Assembly (NCBI GenBank): GCA_046347045.1
Contig: JAXMGX010000005.1
Span: 186,001-250,000, forward strand
Reading direction: 5' to 3'
Length of the DNA stretch: 64,000 bases
From: ZC4RG30 sp046347045
Lineage (GTDB): Bacteria > Pseudomonadota > Gammaproteobacteria > Steroidobacterales > Steroidobacteraceae
In this document: one piece after another, positions 27,673-35,617 of the stretch
Numbering within the stretch: position 1 is the first letter of the stretch
How the letters are laid out: every line of letters starts with the position of its first letter
Notes under the pieces: model-generated
Seen by the model: the letters and a program-made list of their open reading frames with translations, nothing else
What the model was told of the DNA's origin: nothing
The model's database searches: none
Program-made: the position numbers and the translations under genes

Positions 27673-28864
27673 ACAGTCGCGGCGCGAAGTCCTCGAGATA
27701 GCGACGCCAGTTGATCCAGGTGTGTCCGCCACTGCTCTCGTTGTAGACATGCCGGATGCCGGCGCGATCGAGCATCGCGCGCGTAGGTGCCGCGGTGCCA
27801 TGCAGGAAGTCGTCCTTGCCCATGGCGTAATAGACCAGCTTCAGCTCCCTGCCGGAGCGGGCGAGCGCGGCGCCGTTCTGCTGTTCGTAGCGCTTGATGT
27901 CATCCTGGTTGTTCATCCCCAACCCCATGCTGAAGATGCCGATGTAGCGGAACACATCGGAATGCGGCAGCCCGAACTGGATGGTGTGCGCGCCGCCCAT
28001 GGACAGACCCGCCATCGCGCGTGACTGCGGCCGCGCATCGGTGCGAAATCCCTTGTCGATGGCCGGGATCAGATCCTTCAGCAGATCGTTGCCGAAATCC
28101 TGGTTGCCCAGCAGATTCGCGCCTGGCCGGTCGGGCGTGTGACTCGCCGGCATCACGACGATCATCGGCTTTGCCTTGCCGGCGGCGATGAGATTGTCGA
28201 GGATGTAGTTCGCGTGGCCGGTGCTGGTCCAGCTGTCGTCGCTGTCGCCGGCGCCATGCACCAGGTACAGCACGGGATACTTTGCGCTGCCCTTCGCGTA
28301 GCCCGGCGGCAGGTACACGTGCGCGCGGCGCTTCATGTTGAGCGATGTCGACCAGTACTCGAACACCGCCACCAGTCCATGCGGCACGGCGCGGTCATAC
28401 GACTGGAACGCGCCGGCGGGGCCTGGCATCTCGAAGGTCGATCGAGTACCGGTGCGTTCCTTCGAGAAGGTGGTGGACTGCGGATCAGGCACCACCACGC
28501 CATTCACCAGGAAGGTATAGCGGTAGTTGTCCGCCTCCACCGGCTTGGCGGTGGTGACGCTCCAGACGCCATCAGCACCGCGGGTCATGGCAAGTCCGGG
28601 CGTGGCAGTGCCGAAGGGCACTATGCCGGGCAGGTCGGCGCTGGCCACCTGCACCGTGGTGGCATCGGGTGCACACAGGCGAAAGGTGACGCGGCCATCG
28701 GGCTGGGGATCCACCGACTTCCAGGTCACGGGTCCGCGTGCGGCCGCGCAGTTCGCGGGGGCGGTGTTCACGGGAGTGAGGGGTGCCTGGGCCATGCCCG
28801 CCTGGAACAGGCACAGTCCAAAAAGGGTGGCAAGCAGGCGCGGCGCGGCAAGGCGGTTGTTCAT
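27665..28864 (-). CDS. Secreted esterase (feruloyl-esterase/EstD-like alpha/beta hydrolase)
   Basis: A 399-aa protein. A signal peptide (to GMAQAP) is followed by an N-terminal E-set/CBM48-like beta domain (VTFRLCAPDATTVQVA, GVWSVTT, YRYTFLVNGV). The esterase D/XynZ-type alpha/beta hydrolase comes next: YPVLYLVHGAGD oxyanion region, nucleophile in GLSMGG, catalytic His in SGGHTWINWRRYL. Relatives remove feruloyl or other acyl groups from plant xylan. The N-terminal domain plus this hydrolase is the usual layout for such secreted enzymes. It converges with the CheD-like gene and diverges from the SRPBCC gene. Confidence 0.85.
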   Translation of the reverse strand: MNNRLAAPRLLATLFGLCLFQAGMAQAPLTPVNTAPANCAAARGPVTWKSVDPQPDGRVTFRLCAPDATTVQVASADLPGIVPFGTATPGLAMTRGADGVWSVTTAKPVEADNYRYTFLVNGVVVPDPQSTTFSKERTGTRSTFEMPGPAGAFQSYDRAVPHGLVAVFEYWSTSLNMKRRAHVYLPPGYAKGSAKYPVLYLVHGAGDSDDSWTSTGHANYILDNLIAAGKAKPMIVVMPASHTPDRPGANLLGNQDFGNDLLKDLIPAIDKGFRTDARPQSRAMAGLSMGGAHTIQFGLPHSDVFRYIGIFSMGLGMNNQDDIKRYEQQNGAALARSGRELKLVYYAMGKDDFLHGTAAPTRAMLDRAGIRHVYNESSGGHTWINWRRYLEDFAPRLFR

Positions 28865-28930
28865 GTCATTCCCCCGTTGCGCCTCATGCTAGCCTAGCGG
28901 CGCCTCTGGCAGGAACAACAAAGGAAAGGG

Positions 28931-29437
28931 ATGAACGTGAAAGCGGGTGTGCTGGCCCTGGCCGGGCTGGTTGCGGGTATCGGCGCGGGCGCGACAGTGG
29001 CGGCGGAGCCTGAATACGCCACCGTCAAGATGGAGATCGACGTGGCGCGTCCTGCCAGGGATGTATGGGCCAAGGTCGGCGGCTACTGCGACATCGCCAC
29101 CTGGCTCAACCTGGAATGCAAGATCCTGTCGGGCGATGGCGGCATCGGCACCGTGCGTGCGTTGCGCGGTGGCAGCGTGATCGAGATCATGGTGGGCCAG
29201 ACCGGGCTTTCCTACGGCTACACGCAGCCGGTGAAGGAAGGCAGCTTCTACAACCTGTACCACGGCTACATGGAAGCCCGTCCGGTAACCAGCAAGACCT
29301 CGAAGATCCTGTACACGCTGGTGCTCGACGTGTCGGACAAGGCGGACAAGGCAGCGAAGGATGCAGAACTCGCGCGCCGCCGCACCAACTTCGAGACTGC
29401 ACTGAAGAAGATGAAAGAAATCGCGGAGGCCAAGTAG
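28931..29437 (+). CDS. Exported SRPBCC/polyketide-cyclase-like protein
   Basis: A 168-aa protein. The signal peptide ends at TVAAEP. A SRPBCC (START/Bet v1-like) fold follows: VKMEIDVARPARDVWAKVGGYCDIATWL, then strands and the long C-terminal helix. The family binds hydrophobic ligands in a deep pocket. Export of such a domain is unusual but recurrent in TonB-rich proteobacteria. GGAAAGGG lies upstream of the ATG. The next gene starts immediately after the TAG stop with no gap, so the two are translationally coupled. Confidence 0.78.
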   Translation: MNVKAGVLALAGLVAGIGAGATVAAEPEYATVKMEIDVARPARDVWAKVGGYCDIATWLNLECKILSGDGGIGTVRALRGGSVIEIMVGQTGLSYGYTQPVKEGSFYNLYHGYMEARPVTSKTSKILYTLVLDVSDKADKAAKDAELARRRTNFETALKKMKEIAEAK

Positions 29438-29995
29438 ATGCGCATTGCAGTGATCGTCGGCAGCACCCGACCGGGCCGTAACGGCCTCGCCGTCGCCCAG
29501 TGGGTATATGGTCTCGCGAAACAGCGCACCAGCGCCGAATACGAACTGGTGGACATCGTCGACTACAACCTGCCGCTGTTCGACGAAGCGGTGCCGCCGG
29601 CCATGGGCCCGGGCAGCAAGGAGCACACGAAGAAGTGGGCGGCGAAGATCGCGAGCTTCGACGGCTATGTGTTCGTCACCCCTGAATACAACCATGCGCC
29701 CAATGCCGCGCTGAAGAACGCCATGGACTTCCTGTTCAAGGAGTGGAACAACAAGGCAGCGGGCTTCGTGGGTTACGGTGGCACCGGCGCCGTGCGCTCG
29801 GTGGACATCCTGCGCATGATCTGCGCCAACCTCGAGCTGGCCGATGTGCGCGCCCAGGTGAGCCTCACGTTCGCCGCGGACTTCGAGAAGTTCACCACCT
29901 TCAAGCCGCTGCCGCACCAGGAAAAGACGCTGGCGGGTGTGTTCGACCAGGTGGAGGCCTGGGCGAAGGCGCTGAAGCCGTTGCGACAGGGTTGA
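29438..29995 (+). CDS. NAD(P)H-dependent FMN reductase
   Basis: A 185-aa flavodoxin-like protein of the NADPH:quinone/FMN reductase family. The FMN phosphate loop is GSTRPGRNG (8-16). The second FMN motif is TPEYNHAPNAALKNAMDFL. It is expected to reduce FMN, quinones or azo compounds in the cytoplasm. It begins at the base after the SRPBCC stop; GGAGGCC inside the end of that gene provides the ribosome site. The transferase gene starts 13 bases downstream, so a three-gene operon is likely. Confidence 0.9.
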   Translation: MRIAVIVGSTRPGRNGLAVAQWVYGLAKQRTSAEYELVDIVDYNLPLFDEAVPPAMGPGSKEHTKKWAAKIASFDGYVFVTPEYNHAPNAALKNAMDFLFKEWNNKAAGFVGYGGTGAVRSVDILRMICANLELADVRAQVSLTFAADFEKFTTFKPLPHQEKTLAGVFDQVEAWAKALKPLRQG

Positions 29996-30008
29996 GTCCG
30001 CCGACGCC

Positions 30009-31610
30009 GTGAAACTGACGGCGAATCGCCTGTGTCTCGTCGTGGCCGCGTGGATGGTGGCCACGGCGAATCACACCTTCTGGCAGCACCTCTTCAAGAC
30101 GCAGCCCGTGTCGGCCAAGGGCTGGCTGTTCGCCGCGTCGCTGGCGCTGGCGATGACCGGCGCCACGATGTTCCTGCTGCGCCTGCTGTCGCCCGGTCGT
30201 GCGCTGCGCGTGATGCTGACGCTGCTGCTGGTAATCGCCGCCGGCGCGAGCTGGTTCATCGATACCTATGGCGTCGCCATCGACTCCGACATGCTGCGCA
30301 ATGTGGTGCAGACCAATCCGGCCGAGGCGCGCGACTTCCTCGACTGGCCGCTGCTGTGGCGCATCGCCTGGCAGGCGGGCATCCCGCTGGTGCTGGTGTG
30401 GCGCGCCAGGTTGCCGCTGGACACTTTCGGACGAGCGCTGCGCGACTACGTGCTTGGTGCGCTGGCGGGTCTCGCGCTGCTGTTTGGCGCCGGCCTGCCG
30501 CTGTATTCCTCCTACGCATCGTACTTCCGCAACCAGGACGTGGCGCGCTACTTCATCACGCCGGCCAATGTGCTGGTGGGTTCGGTGACGCTGGTGCGCA
30601 AGACGCTGCATGGCCGCCAGCCCTACATCAAGGTGGGCGAGGATGCCTCGCGGCCCGCGACCGTGGCTTCAAAGCCGCTGCTGGTCGTGCTGGTGGTGGG
30701 CGAGACGGCGCGCGCCGCGAATTTCTCGCTGGGCGGTTATGCGCGCGACACCAACCCGCTGCTGAAGCAGCGCGGCGTCTTCTACTTCACCGACGTCCAC
30801 AGTTGCGGCACGGCTACCGCAATGTCGGTGCCCTGCATGTTCTCGGACCTGCCGCGCGCGGAGTTCAAGCTGTCGCAGGCCGATCACCGTGACTCGGTGC
30901 TCGACGTGATGGCCCGCGCGGGCCTGTCGGTGACGTGGGTGGACAATCAGTCCGGCTGCAAGAAAGTGTGCGCGCGCGTGCCCACCGAAGAGGCGCGGCG
31001 CTACCACCCGGACTCATGCCGCGATGGCGAATGCCTCGACGATGCGCTGCTGTATGTGCTGTCGGCAAAGCTGCCGCAGGTGGCGCGCGATGCGCTCCTG
31101 GTACTGCATGCCATGGGCAGTCATGGTCCCACGTATTTCCGGCGCGTGACCGCGGACCATGAACCCTTCAAGCCCATCTGTCCCACCGAGCGCATCGAGA
31201 CCTGCAGCGACGAGCAGATCGTCAACAGCTACGACAATTCGATCGCCTACACCGACTTCGTGCTCGCGGGTCTGATCGACCAGCTCGCCGCGCAGCAGGC
31301 GCGCGTGGATTCGGTGCTGCTGTACGTTTCAGATCATGGCGAATCGCTGGGCGAAGCGGGCCTGTACCTGCACGGCCAGCCGTATCTCATCGCCCCCGAT
31401 GTGCAGAAGAAAGTGCCCATGCTGATGTGGTTCTCCAGCGGTGCGGCCTCGCGGCTCAATGTGGACACTGCCTGCCTCAGGAGTCATCTGGGCGCGCCGT
31501 ATTCGCATGACAACCTTTCGCATACGCTGCTGGCGCTGGGAAATGTGAAATCTTCCATATACAGGCCGGCGCTGGACCTGCTGCAGCCCTGCCGCCGCGC
31601 CTCGCACTGA
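30009..31610 (+). CDS. Lipid A phosphoethanolamine transferase (EptA/MCR family)
   Basis: A 533-aa protein. Five N-terminal membrane helices (to ~170) precede a periplasmic sulfatase-fold catalytic domain. Zn and catalytic residues typical of EptA/MCR are visible: Glu in VVGETARAANFSLGGY, the phospho-acceptor Thr in GTATAMSVPCMFS, His in GSHGPTYF, and Asp-His in YVSDHGESLGE. Multiple Cys pairs (SGCKKVCARV, CRDGEC, CPTERIETC) match family disulfides. It transfers phosphoethanolamine from phosphatidylethanolamine to lipid A, lowering cationic peptide binding. The start is GTG 30009. No two-component regulator (PmrAB) gene is adjacent, so control is not evident. Confidence 0.92.
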   Translation: MKLTANRLCLVVAAWMVATANHTFWQHLFKTQPVSAKGWLFAASLALAMTGATMFLLRLLSPGRALRVMLTLLLVIAAGASWFIDTYGVAIDSDMLRNVVQTNPAEARDFLDWPLLWRIAWQAGIPLVLVWRARLPLDTFGRALRDYVLGALAGLALLFGAGLPLYSSYASYFRNQDVARYFITPANVLVGSVTLVRKTLHGRQPYIKVGEDASRPATVASKPLLVVLVVGETARAANFSLGGYARDTNPLLKQRGVFYFTDVHSCGTATAMSVPCMFSDLPRAEFKLSQADHRDSVLDVMARAGLSVTWVDNQSGCKKVCARVPTEEARRYHPDSCRDGECLDDALLYVLSAKLPQVARDALLVLHAMGSHGPTYFRRVTADHEPFKPICPTERIETCSDEQIVNSYDNSIAYTDFVLAGLIDQLAAQQARVDSVLLYVSDHGESLGEAGLYLHGQPYLIAPDVQKKVPMLMWFSSGAASRLNVDTACLRSHLGAPYSHDNLSHTLLALGNVKSSIYRPALDLLQPCRRASH

Positions 31611-31703
31611 CGAATCAATCGCCCAGTCAGTTTGCGTTCAGCATGGGCCTCCTAGCATCCCTCCCCGTACCCAGCACGGGTATGGATTTGACTGGAGTGA
31701 CAC

Positions 31704-32297
31704 ATGCGAAAGCATCTTGCCCTTGGCGCCGTTCTGGCCCTGGGTCTCGGCACGCAGGCCTTCGCGGCCGATGGGCTCAGCTACAACCTGATCGAGGGCG
31801 GCTACGTCCGCGGCGAGATCAAGGGCAGCGGCCTCAACCTTGAAGGTGACGGTTTTGTCATCGGCGGTTCGGTGGAACTCGGCCAGGGTCTGTTCGCATT
31901 CGGCAGCGTCAACGACATCAACTACGACAACAGCGGCGGCATCAGCTCGAACCTGTTCAATGCCGGCTTGGGCACGCACTGGGCGTTGAGCCCCGACCTC
32001 GATCTGGTGTCCGGCGTGTCCTGGGAACGCATCGAAGCCAAGGTCGGCGGCATCTCTTCGTCGGATGACGGCATTGGTCTTTCCGTGGGTCTGCGTGGCG
32101 CCTTCGATCGCCTCGAGCTCACCGGCACCGTGAAGTACTCGGACTTCGGCCATCACAACAACGATTTCACGTTGGGTGCGACGGGCCGCTACTACTTCAC
32201 TCCGAACTTCGCTGCAGGCCCCGACGTCAGCCACAACGACGACGGCACGAACTGGGGCATCAGCTTCCGCTACGACTTCGGCTACGGCCGGCGCTAG
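31704..32297 (+). CDS. Outer-membrane beta-barrel protein
   Basis: A 197-aa protein. The signal peptide ends at AFAADGL. Amphipathic strands follow (LSYNLIEGGYVRGEI, GFVIGGSVELGQGLFAFGSV, LGTHWALSPDLDLVSGVSWERIE, IGLSVGLRGAF, FTLGATGRYYF). It ends in GISFRYDFGYGRR. It belongs to the small autotransporter-barrel or OmpW-like class without a defined role. A GGAG site is nine bases upstream of the ATG. It stands alone, followed by a strong terminator. Confidence 0.72.
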   Translation: MRKHLALGAVLALGLGTQAFAADGLSYNLIEGGYVRGEIKGSGLNLEGDGFVIGGSVELGQGLFAFGSVNDINYDNSGGISSNLFNAGLGTHWALSPDLDLVSGVSWERIEAKVGGISSSDDGIGLSVGLRGAFDRLELTGTVKYSDFGHHNNDFTLGATGRYYFTPNFAAGPDVSHNDDGTNWGISFRYDFGYGRR

Positions 32298-32314
32298 GTC
32301 ATTGCGCTTGATGC

Positions 32315-32343
32315 GGAGGCGGCTGGCAACGGCCGCCTCCTTT
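32315..32343 (+). terminator. Rho-independent terminator
   Basis: A 9-bp perfect stem (GGAGGCGGC / GCCGCCTCC) with an 8-base loop, followed by TTT. It lies 17 bases after the barrel gene. Confidence 0.8.
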
Positions 32344-32491
32344 CGTACGCCACCACATTCTCGCGATGCAGCATCCCATGGCGGATGCGGACGAGAATCA
32401 AACGTACCCACCAGAGGCCCCGTACAGCGCTGCGCGGGGGCCGTTGATACATAATGTTCCGATTTCTTTCGATACAACCAGAGGGATTGCT

Positions 32492-33211
32492 GTGAAGAAG
32501 ACATGGATCATGATGACCCTTGCCGCGGCCATTGCGGGGACTGTTCCCGCCATGGCGGATTGGACTGGCAAGGGCGAGGCTGGCATCGCGGTGGCCAGTG
32601 GCAACACCGACACCAAGAGCGCGAATGCCAAGATCGCCCTGGGCAACAAGCATGACCAGTGGGAAGAACTGGCCACGCTGGCGGGCAACTACGTGCGCAC
32701 CGCGGGTGACACCACCGCCAAGCGCTGGGAAGTGGGCCTGCAGGAGCGCTACAACTTTGCGCCGAAGACCTTCTGGTATGGCGGCCTGCGCTATGAAGAA
32801 GACAAGTTCAGCGGCTTCGACCACCAGGGCGTGGTGAGCACCGGCGTCGGCCACAAGTTCATCGACAATGACACCACCCATCTGTCGGGTCAGGTGGGGC
32901 TGGGCTACAAGTTCTACAAGACCATTGCCACGCCGCTGGTTCCGGCTGACAAGAACAGCAAGGTCGTCGGCGTTGCGGGCCTGGACTTCGACCAGAAGCT
33001 GTCGGATACCACCAAGGTGTTCGACAAGGCCAGCGTCGAAGTGGCCTCGGGCAACAAGTTCTTCCAGAACGAGATCGGCCTTGCGGTGAAGATGTCGGAT
33101 CGCCTGGCGCTGTCGCTGGCCTACGCGGTGCGTCACAACACCGATCCGCCGGCCGGCTTCAAGAAGACCGACACGCTGTCGACTCTGAATCTCGTCTACG
33201 AGGTGAAGTAA
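32492..33211 (+). CDS. DUF481 family outer-membrane protein (YdiY-like)
   Basis: A 239-aa protein. The signal peptide ends at VPAMADW. A DUF481 beta-barrel follows, with GKGEAGIAVASGNTDTKSANAKIAL, WYGGLRYEEDKFSGFDHQ and SVEVASGNKFFQNEIGLAVKM, as in the E. coli salt-induced outer-membrane protein YdiY. GTG 32492 has GAGGGA eight bases upstream and starts a normal signal peptide; upstream in-frame starts would lie in the terminator region. The 194-base leader contains ATACATAATG, a likely promoter -10 around 32449. The physiological role is unknown. Confidence 0.82.
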   Translation: MKKTWIMMTLAAAIAGTVPAMADWTGKGEAGIAVASGNTDTKSANAKIALGNKHDQWEELATLAGNYVRTAGDTTAKRWEVGLQERYNFAPKTFWYGGLRYEEDKFSGFDHQGVVSTGVGHKFIDNDTTHLSGQVGLGYKFYKTIATPLVPADKNSKVVGVAGLDFDQKLSDTTKVFDKASVEVASGNKFFQNEIGLAVKMSDRLALSLAYAVRHNTDPPAGFKKTDTLSTLNLVYEVK

Positions 33212-33219
33212 GACAGAAC

Positions 33220-33282
33220 GCGCCGCGGTGTCCGGCCGCGGCGCCAGCGCTGCAGCCCTTGCTTCGAGTCAGGGCTGCAGCG
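33220..33282. terminator. Bidirectional terminator pair between convergent genes
   Basis: There are two hairpins. GCGCCGCGG / CCGCGGCGC (33220-33244, 7-base loop) lies just after the DUF481 gene. CGCTGCAGCCCT / AGGGCTGCAGCG (33248-33282, 12-bp stem, 11-base loop) overlaps the last codons of the convergent OmpA-like gene. Confidence 0.65.
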
Positions 33283-34054
33283 TGATCTCGACCTTGCGGT
33301 TGCGATAGTCGTCCGTGCCATTCGGCGCGGGCGATGCAGCCACCCAGCGCACGGTGTACTGCGGCGCCGTAAGACCCGCGCCCTTCAGCAGTTCCTCCAC
33401 CTGTTCCGCGCGGCGCTTCGCCAGATCCGGCTGCTCCTGCAGCACCTTGCCGTTCGACAGCAGTGCGGCCGACCTGTATCCAACGATCTCCACGCGCGAA
33501 GCCGGCATTGCCCTCGCCATGTCGAGTACCGGCGTGAGCTGGAAGGGCGTCTTGAAATTCACCATGCCGTCGAAATTGAAATCGAGGGTGTAGTGCTGTG
33601 CCTCCTTCTTCACTGCCACCGGCTGCGTGGGCATGGGCAGCGTGTTGAAGGCGAGGCGGCCGCCACTGGGGCCGGGTGGGCGTGGCGGTTCGAAGGTGAG
33701 GTTGTAGCGATCCTCGGCCGGCAGCATCTGGTTGCAGGAGCTGTCGGGTTCGGCGATCACCGACAGGCGTACCGGCTCCAGCGGAATGCCGCCGCAGATG
33801 CGGGGCTTGTCGCTGCGCTTGCCCTCCACCAGTACGCGATGACCCAGCCAGGGAGGATTCACTGGCGCGCTGACATCGGTCTGCAGCGTCAGGAAATACA
33901 GCTCGCCCTCGTATTCGGCCAGCCAGCAGGGCACCGAGGCCGTGTCGCGCACGATGGGACAGGCGACGAAGTTGCGCAGCGCGGGGTCGGGTTGCGCGGC
34001 CTGTGCCACAGAGGCCGCCAGCAACAGGGCTGTGCCCATGCGCCGCGCTGTCAC
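33269..34054 (-). CDS. OmpA-like C-terminal domain protein
   Basis: A 261-aa protein. The signal peptide (GTALLLAASVAQAA) is followed by an unclassified N-terminal half with two Cys pairs. The C-terminal OmpA/MotB-like peptidoglycan-binding region (PVLDMARAMPASRVEIVGYRS, LAKRRAEQVEELLKGAG, RNRKVEITLQP) comes last. The usual TDxxG and NxxLSxxRA motifs are altered, so peptidoglycan binding is uncertain. GTG 34054 overlaps the TGA of the upstream cytochrome gene (GTGA). It is the last gene of the receptor 2 / cytochrome operon. Confidence 0.68.
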   Translation of the reverse strand: MTARRMGTALLLAASVAQAAQPDPALRNFVACPIVRDTASVPCWLAEYEGELYFLTLQTDVSAPVNPPWLGHRVLVEGKRSDKPRICGGIPLEPVRLSVIAEPDSSCNQMLPAEDRYNLTFEPPRPPGPSGGRLAFNTLPMPTQPVAVKKEAQHYTLDFNFDGMVNFKTPFQLTPVLDMARAMPASRVEIVGYRSAALLSNGKVLQEQPDLAKRRAEQVEELLKGAGLTAPQYTVRWVAASPAPNGTDDYRNRKVEITLQP

Positions 34055-35610
34055 AGTGCCCCCAGGAAATTCACGAGGTCCACCTTCTCCTGCTCGGAGT
34101 AGCCGATGTTGTAGCGGCGGTCGTAGAAGTCGACCACTTCGCGCAGCGAGCTGGCCGAACCATTCGAGAAGTACGGTGCCCGCGCCGCGAGGCCGCGAAG
34201 CTGTTGCATGACGATGGTACCCACGTCGTTGCAGCGTCCGGAGATGAGCGCACGACCGGGATCCTGCGTGTAGATGACGCGACCCAGGAAGGGATGCGGC
34301 GCCACGCGCGCCTTGCACGTAACCTTGAACAGCGGCATCTCCGGCTGCTGCGTGTTCCAGGGGTTCAGCGGCTCTTCCTTCGCCCAGGGCAGGTTGGTGG
34401 TGCCGATGTCCATCCAGCCATTGGCCGTGTCCATGCCCGTCATGTGCATGCCGTGACAGGTGGCGCAGGTGCGCTTGGTGGGATTGCCGAGCCCCACGCT
34501 GTTCAGGTGCATGGAGTCGCGGATCCAGAAGGTGCGGAACATGTACACGTCATGGCCGCGCTGGATGGATTCTCGCGCTGCCGCGCGCGCGTCGGCCGCC
34601 GCCTCGCCGGTGCGCGGCAGCGACTTCCACTTGTTCTCCATCGGAAAGACCCAGCGCGTGGTGTTGTTGCCCAGCACGCCGGCTTCACCCTTGCGCATGG
34701 CATCGGGCCCGAGGCCCGAGGGGCCGCCGGACTCCTCGAGGCTGCCCGCCGTGCGGCTGGCAGCCTGCGCCACGTACAGGCTGCTCTCGAACGAGACGAT
34801 CTGCGCGAGCTGATCGGCGGTCAGCGGCGACGGCACCTGCAGGTGGTTGGCTGCGGCATCCAGTGCCTGCAGCTTCAGTGTGGGCGCGCGCGCATCGGAC
34901 ATCAAATTCATGCCGGAGGGTTTGCCGGTGTCCGGATCGCGCGAGGCGGGCAGGCCGTTCTTGCCGATGAAGGGCAGCACGCCGAAATTCTGGTGCGTGG
35001 TGTACTTGGTGTTGGCCACCGGACGCGGCCGCCGGTACACCGAAACCCCGGGTTGAGGCGAGTTCAACCCGTATTCCTTGCTGGTGTTGCAGCCGGTGGG
35101 ATCGCGTATCACCTCGAGCGTGAATTCCGGATCGATGGCCTTGCCGTCATCGCCGCGCGGCGGCCAGGGCAGCGCCACGCGGATCAGGCCGCGCGTCAGC
35201 AGCAGCGAATGCGAGGCGGGCTTGTCCTGCGGCAGGTTGGGGCAGTTCGAACCATCGATGGCCGCGAACAGTGGATCGCGTCCCTGGGTCGCGGCCCAGC
35301 GCTCGCGCGCGGTGGCCGCAGTGATGCTCATGCCATCGGCGGGCTGGTGGCAGGTGATGCAGGCGCGACCATTGGTGCCCAGCGCGGTGAAGAAAGGATG
35401 GCCGCGGGTATCGAAGCCGGCACCGTCGCGCAGCACGCCGACGGTACCCATCGAGTTGGCGTAATCGAGGCGTTGCGGCCAGGTGCGGGCTTCACCAGGC
35501 CCCCACCAACGATCCGGCGTGCCGGCGCCTTCCGCCGAGGGGGTGTTCGACGAAAGCACTGCGATGGCACCGGCAAGCGGGATCGCGATGAGGGCCTGAC
35601 GAAGTCTCAC
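34051..35610 (-). CDS. Di-haem cytochrome c peroxidase-family protein
   Basis: A 519-aa exported protein with two CXXCH haem sites: CITCH (~84) and CATCH (~395). RCNDVGTI and PYFSNGSASSLREVVDFY near the C-terminus are typical of the MauG/CcpA-like di-haem peroxidase family. It is longer than classical bacterial CcP (~330 aa), with an insert between the haems. It may reduce peroxide or oxidise an organic substrate in the periplasm, and the family includes oxidative enzymes such as MauG. The start is seven bases after the stop of TonB receptor 2, and the stop overlaps the OmpA-like gene. Confidence 0.85.
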   Translation of the reverse strand: MRLRQALIAIPLAGAIAVLSSNTPSAEGAGTPDRWWGPGEARTWPQRLDYANSMGTVGVLRDGAGFDTRGHPFFTALGTNGRACITCHQPADGMSITAATARERWAATQGRDPLFAAIDGSNCPNLPQDKPASHSLLLTRGLIRVALPWPPRGDDGKAIDPEFTLEVIRDPTGCNTSKEYGLNSPQPGVSVYRRPRPVANTKYTTHQNFGVLPFIGKNGLPASRDPDTGKPSGMNLMSDARAPTLKLQALDAAANHLQVPSPLTADQLAQIVSFESSLYVAQAASRTAGSLEESGGPSGLGPDAMRKGEAGVLGNNTTRWVFPMENKWKSLPRTGEAAADARAAARESIQRGHDVYMFRTFWIRDSMHLNSVGLGNPTKRTCATCHGMHMTGMDTANGWMDIGTTNLPWAKEEPLNPWNTQQPEMPLFKVTCKARVAPHPFLGRVIYTQDPGRALISGRCNDVGTIVMQQLRGLAARAPYFSNGSASSLREVVDFYDRRYNIGYSEQEKVDLVNFLGAL

Positions 35611-35617
35611 GAGTCGT

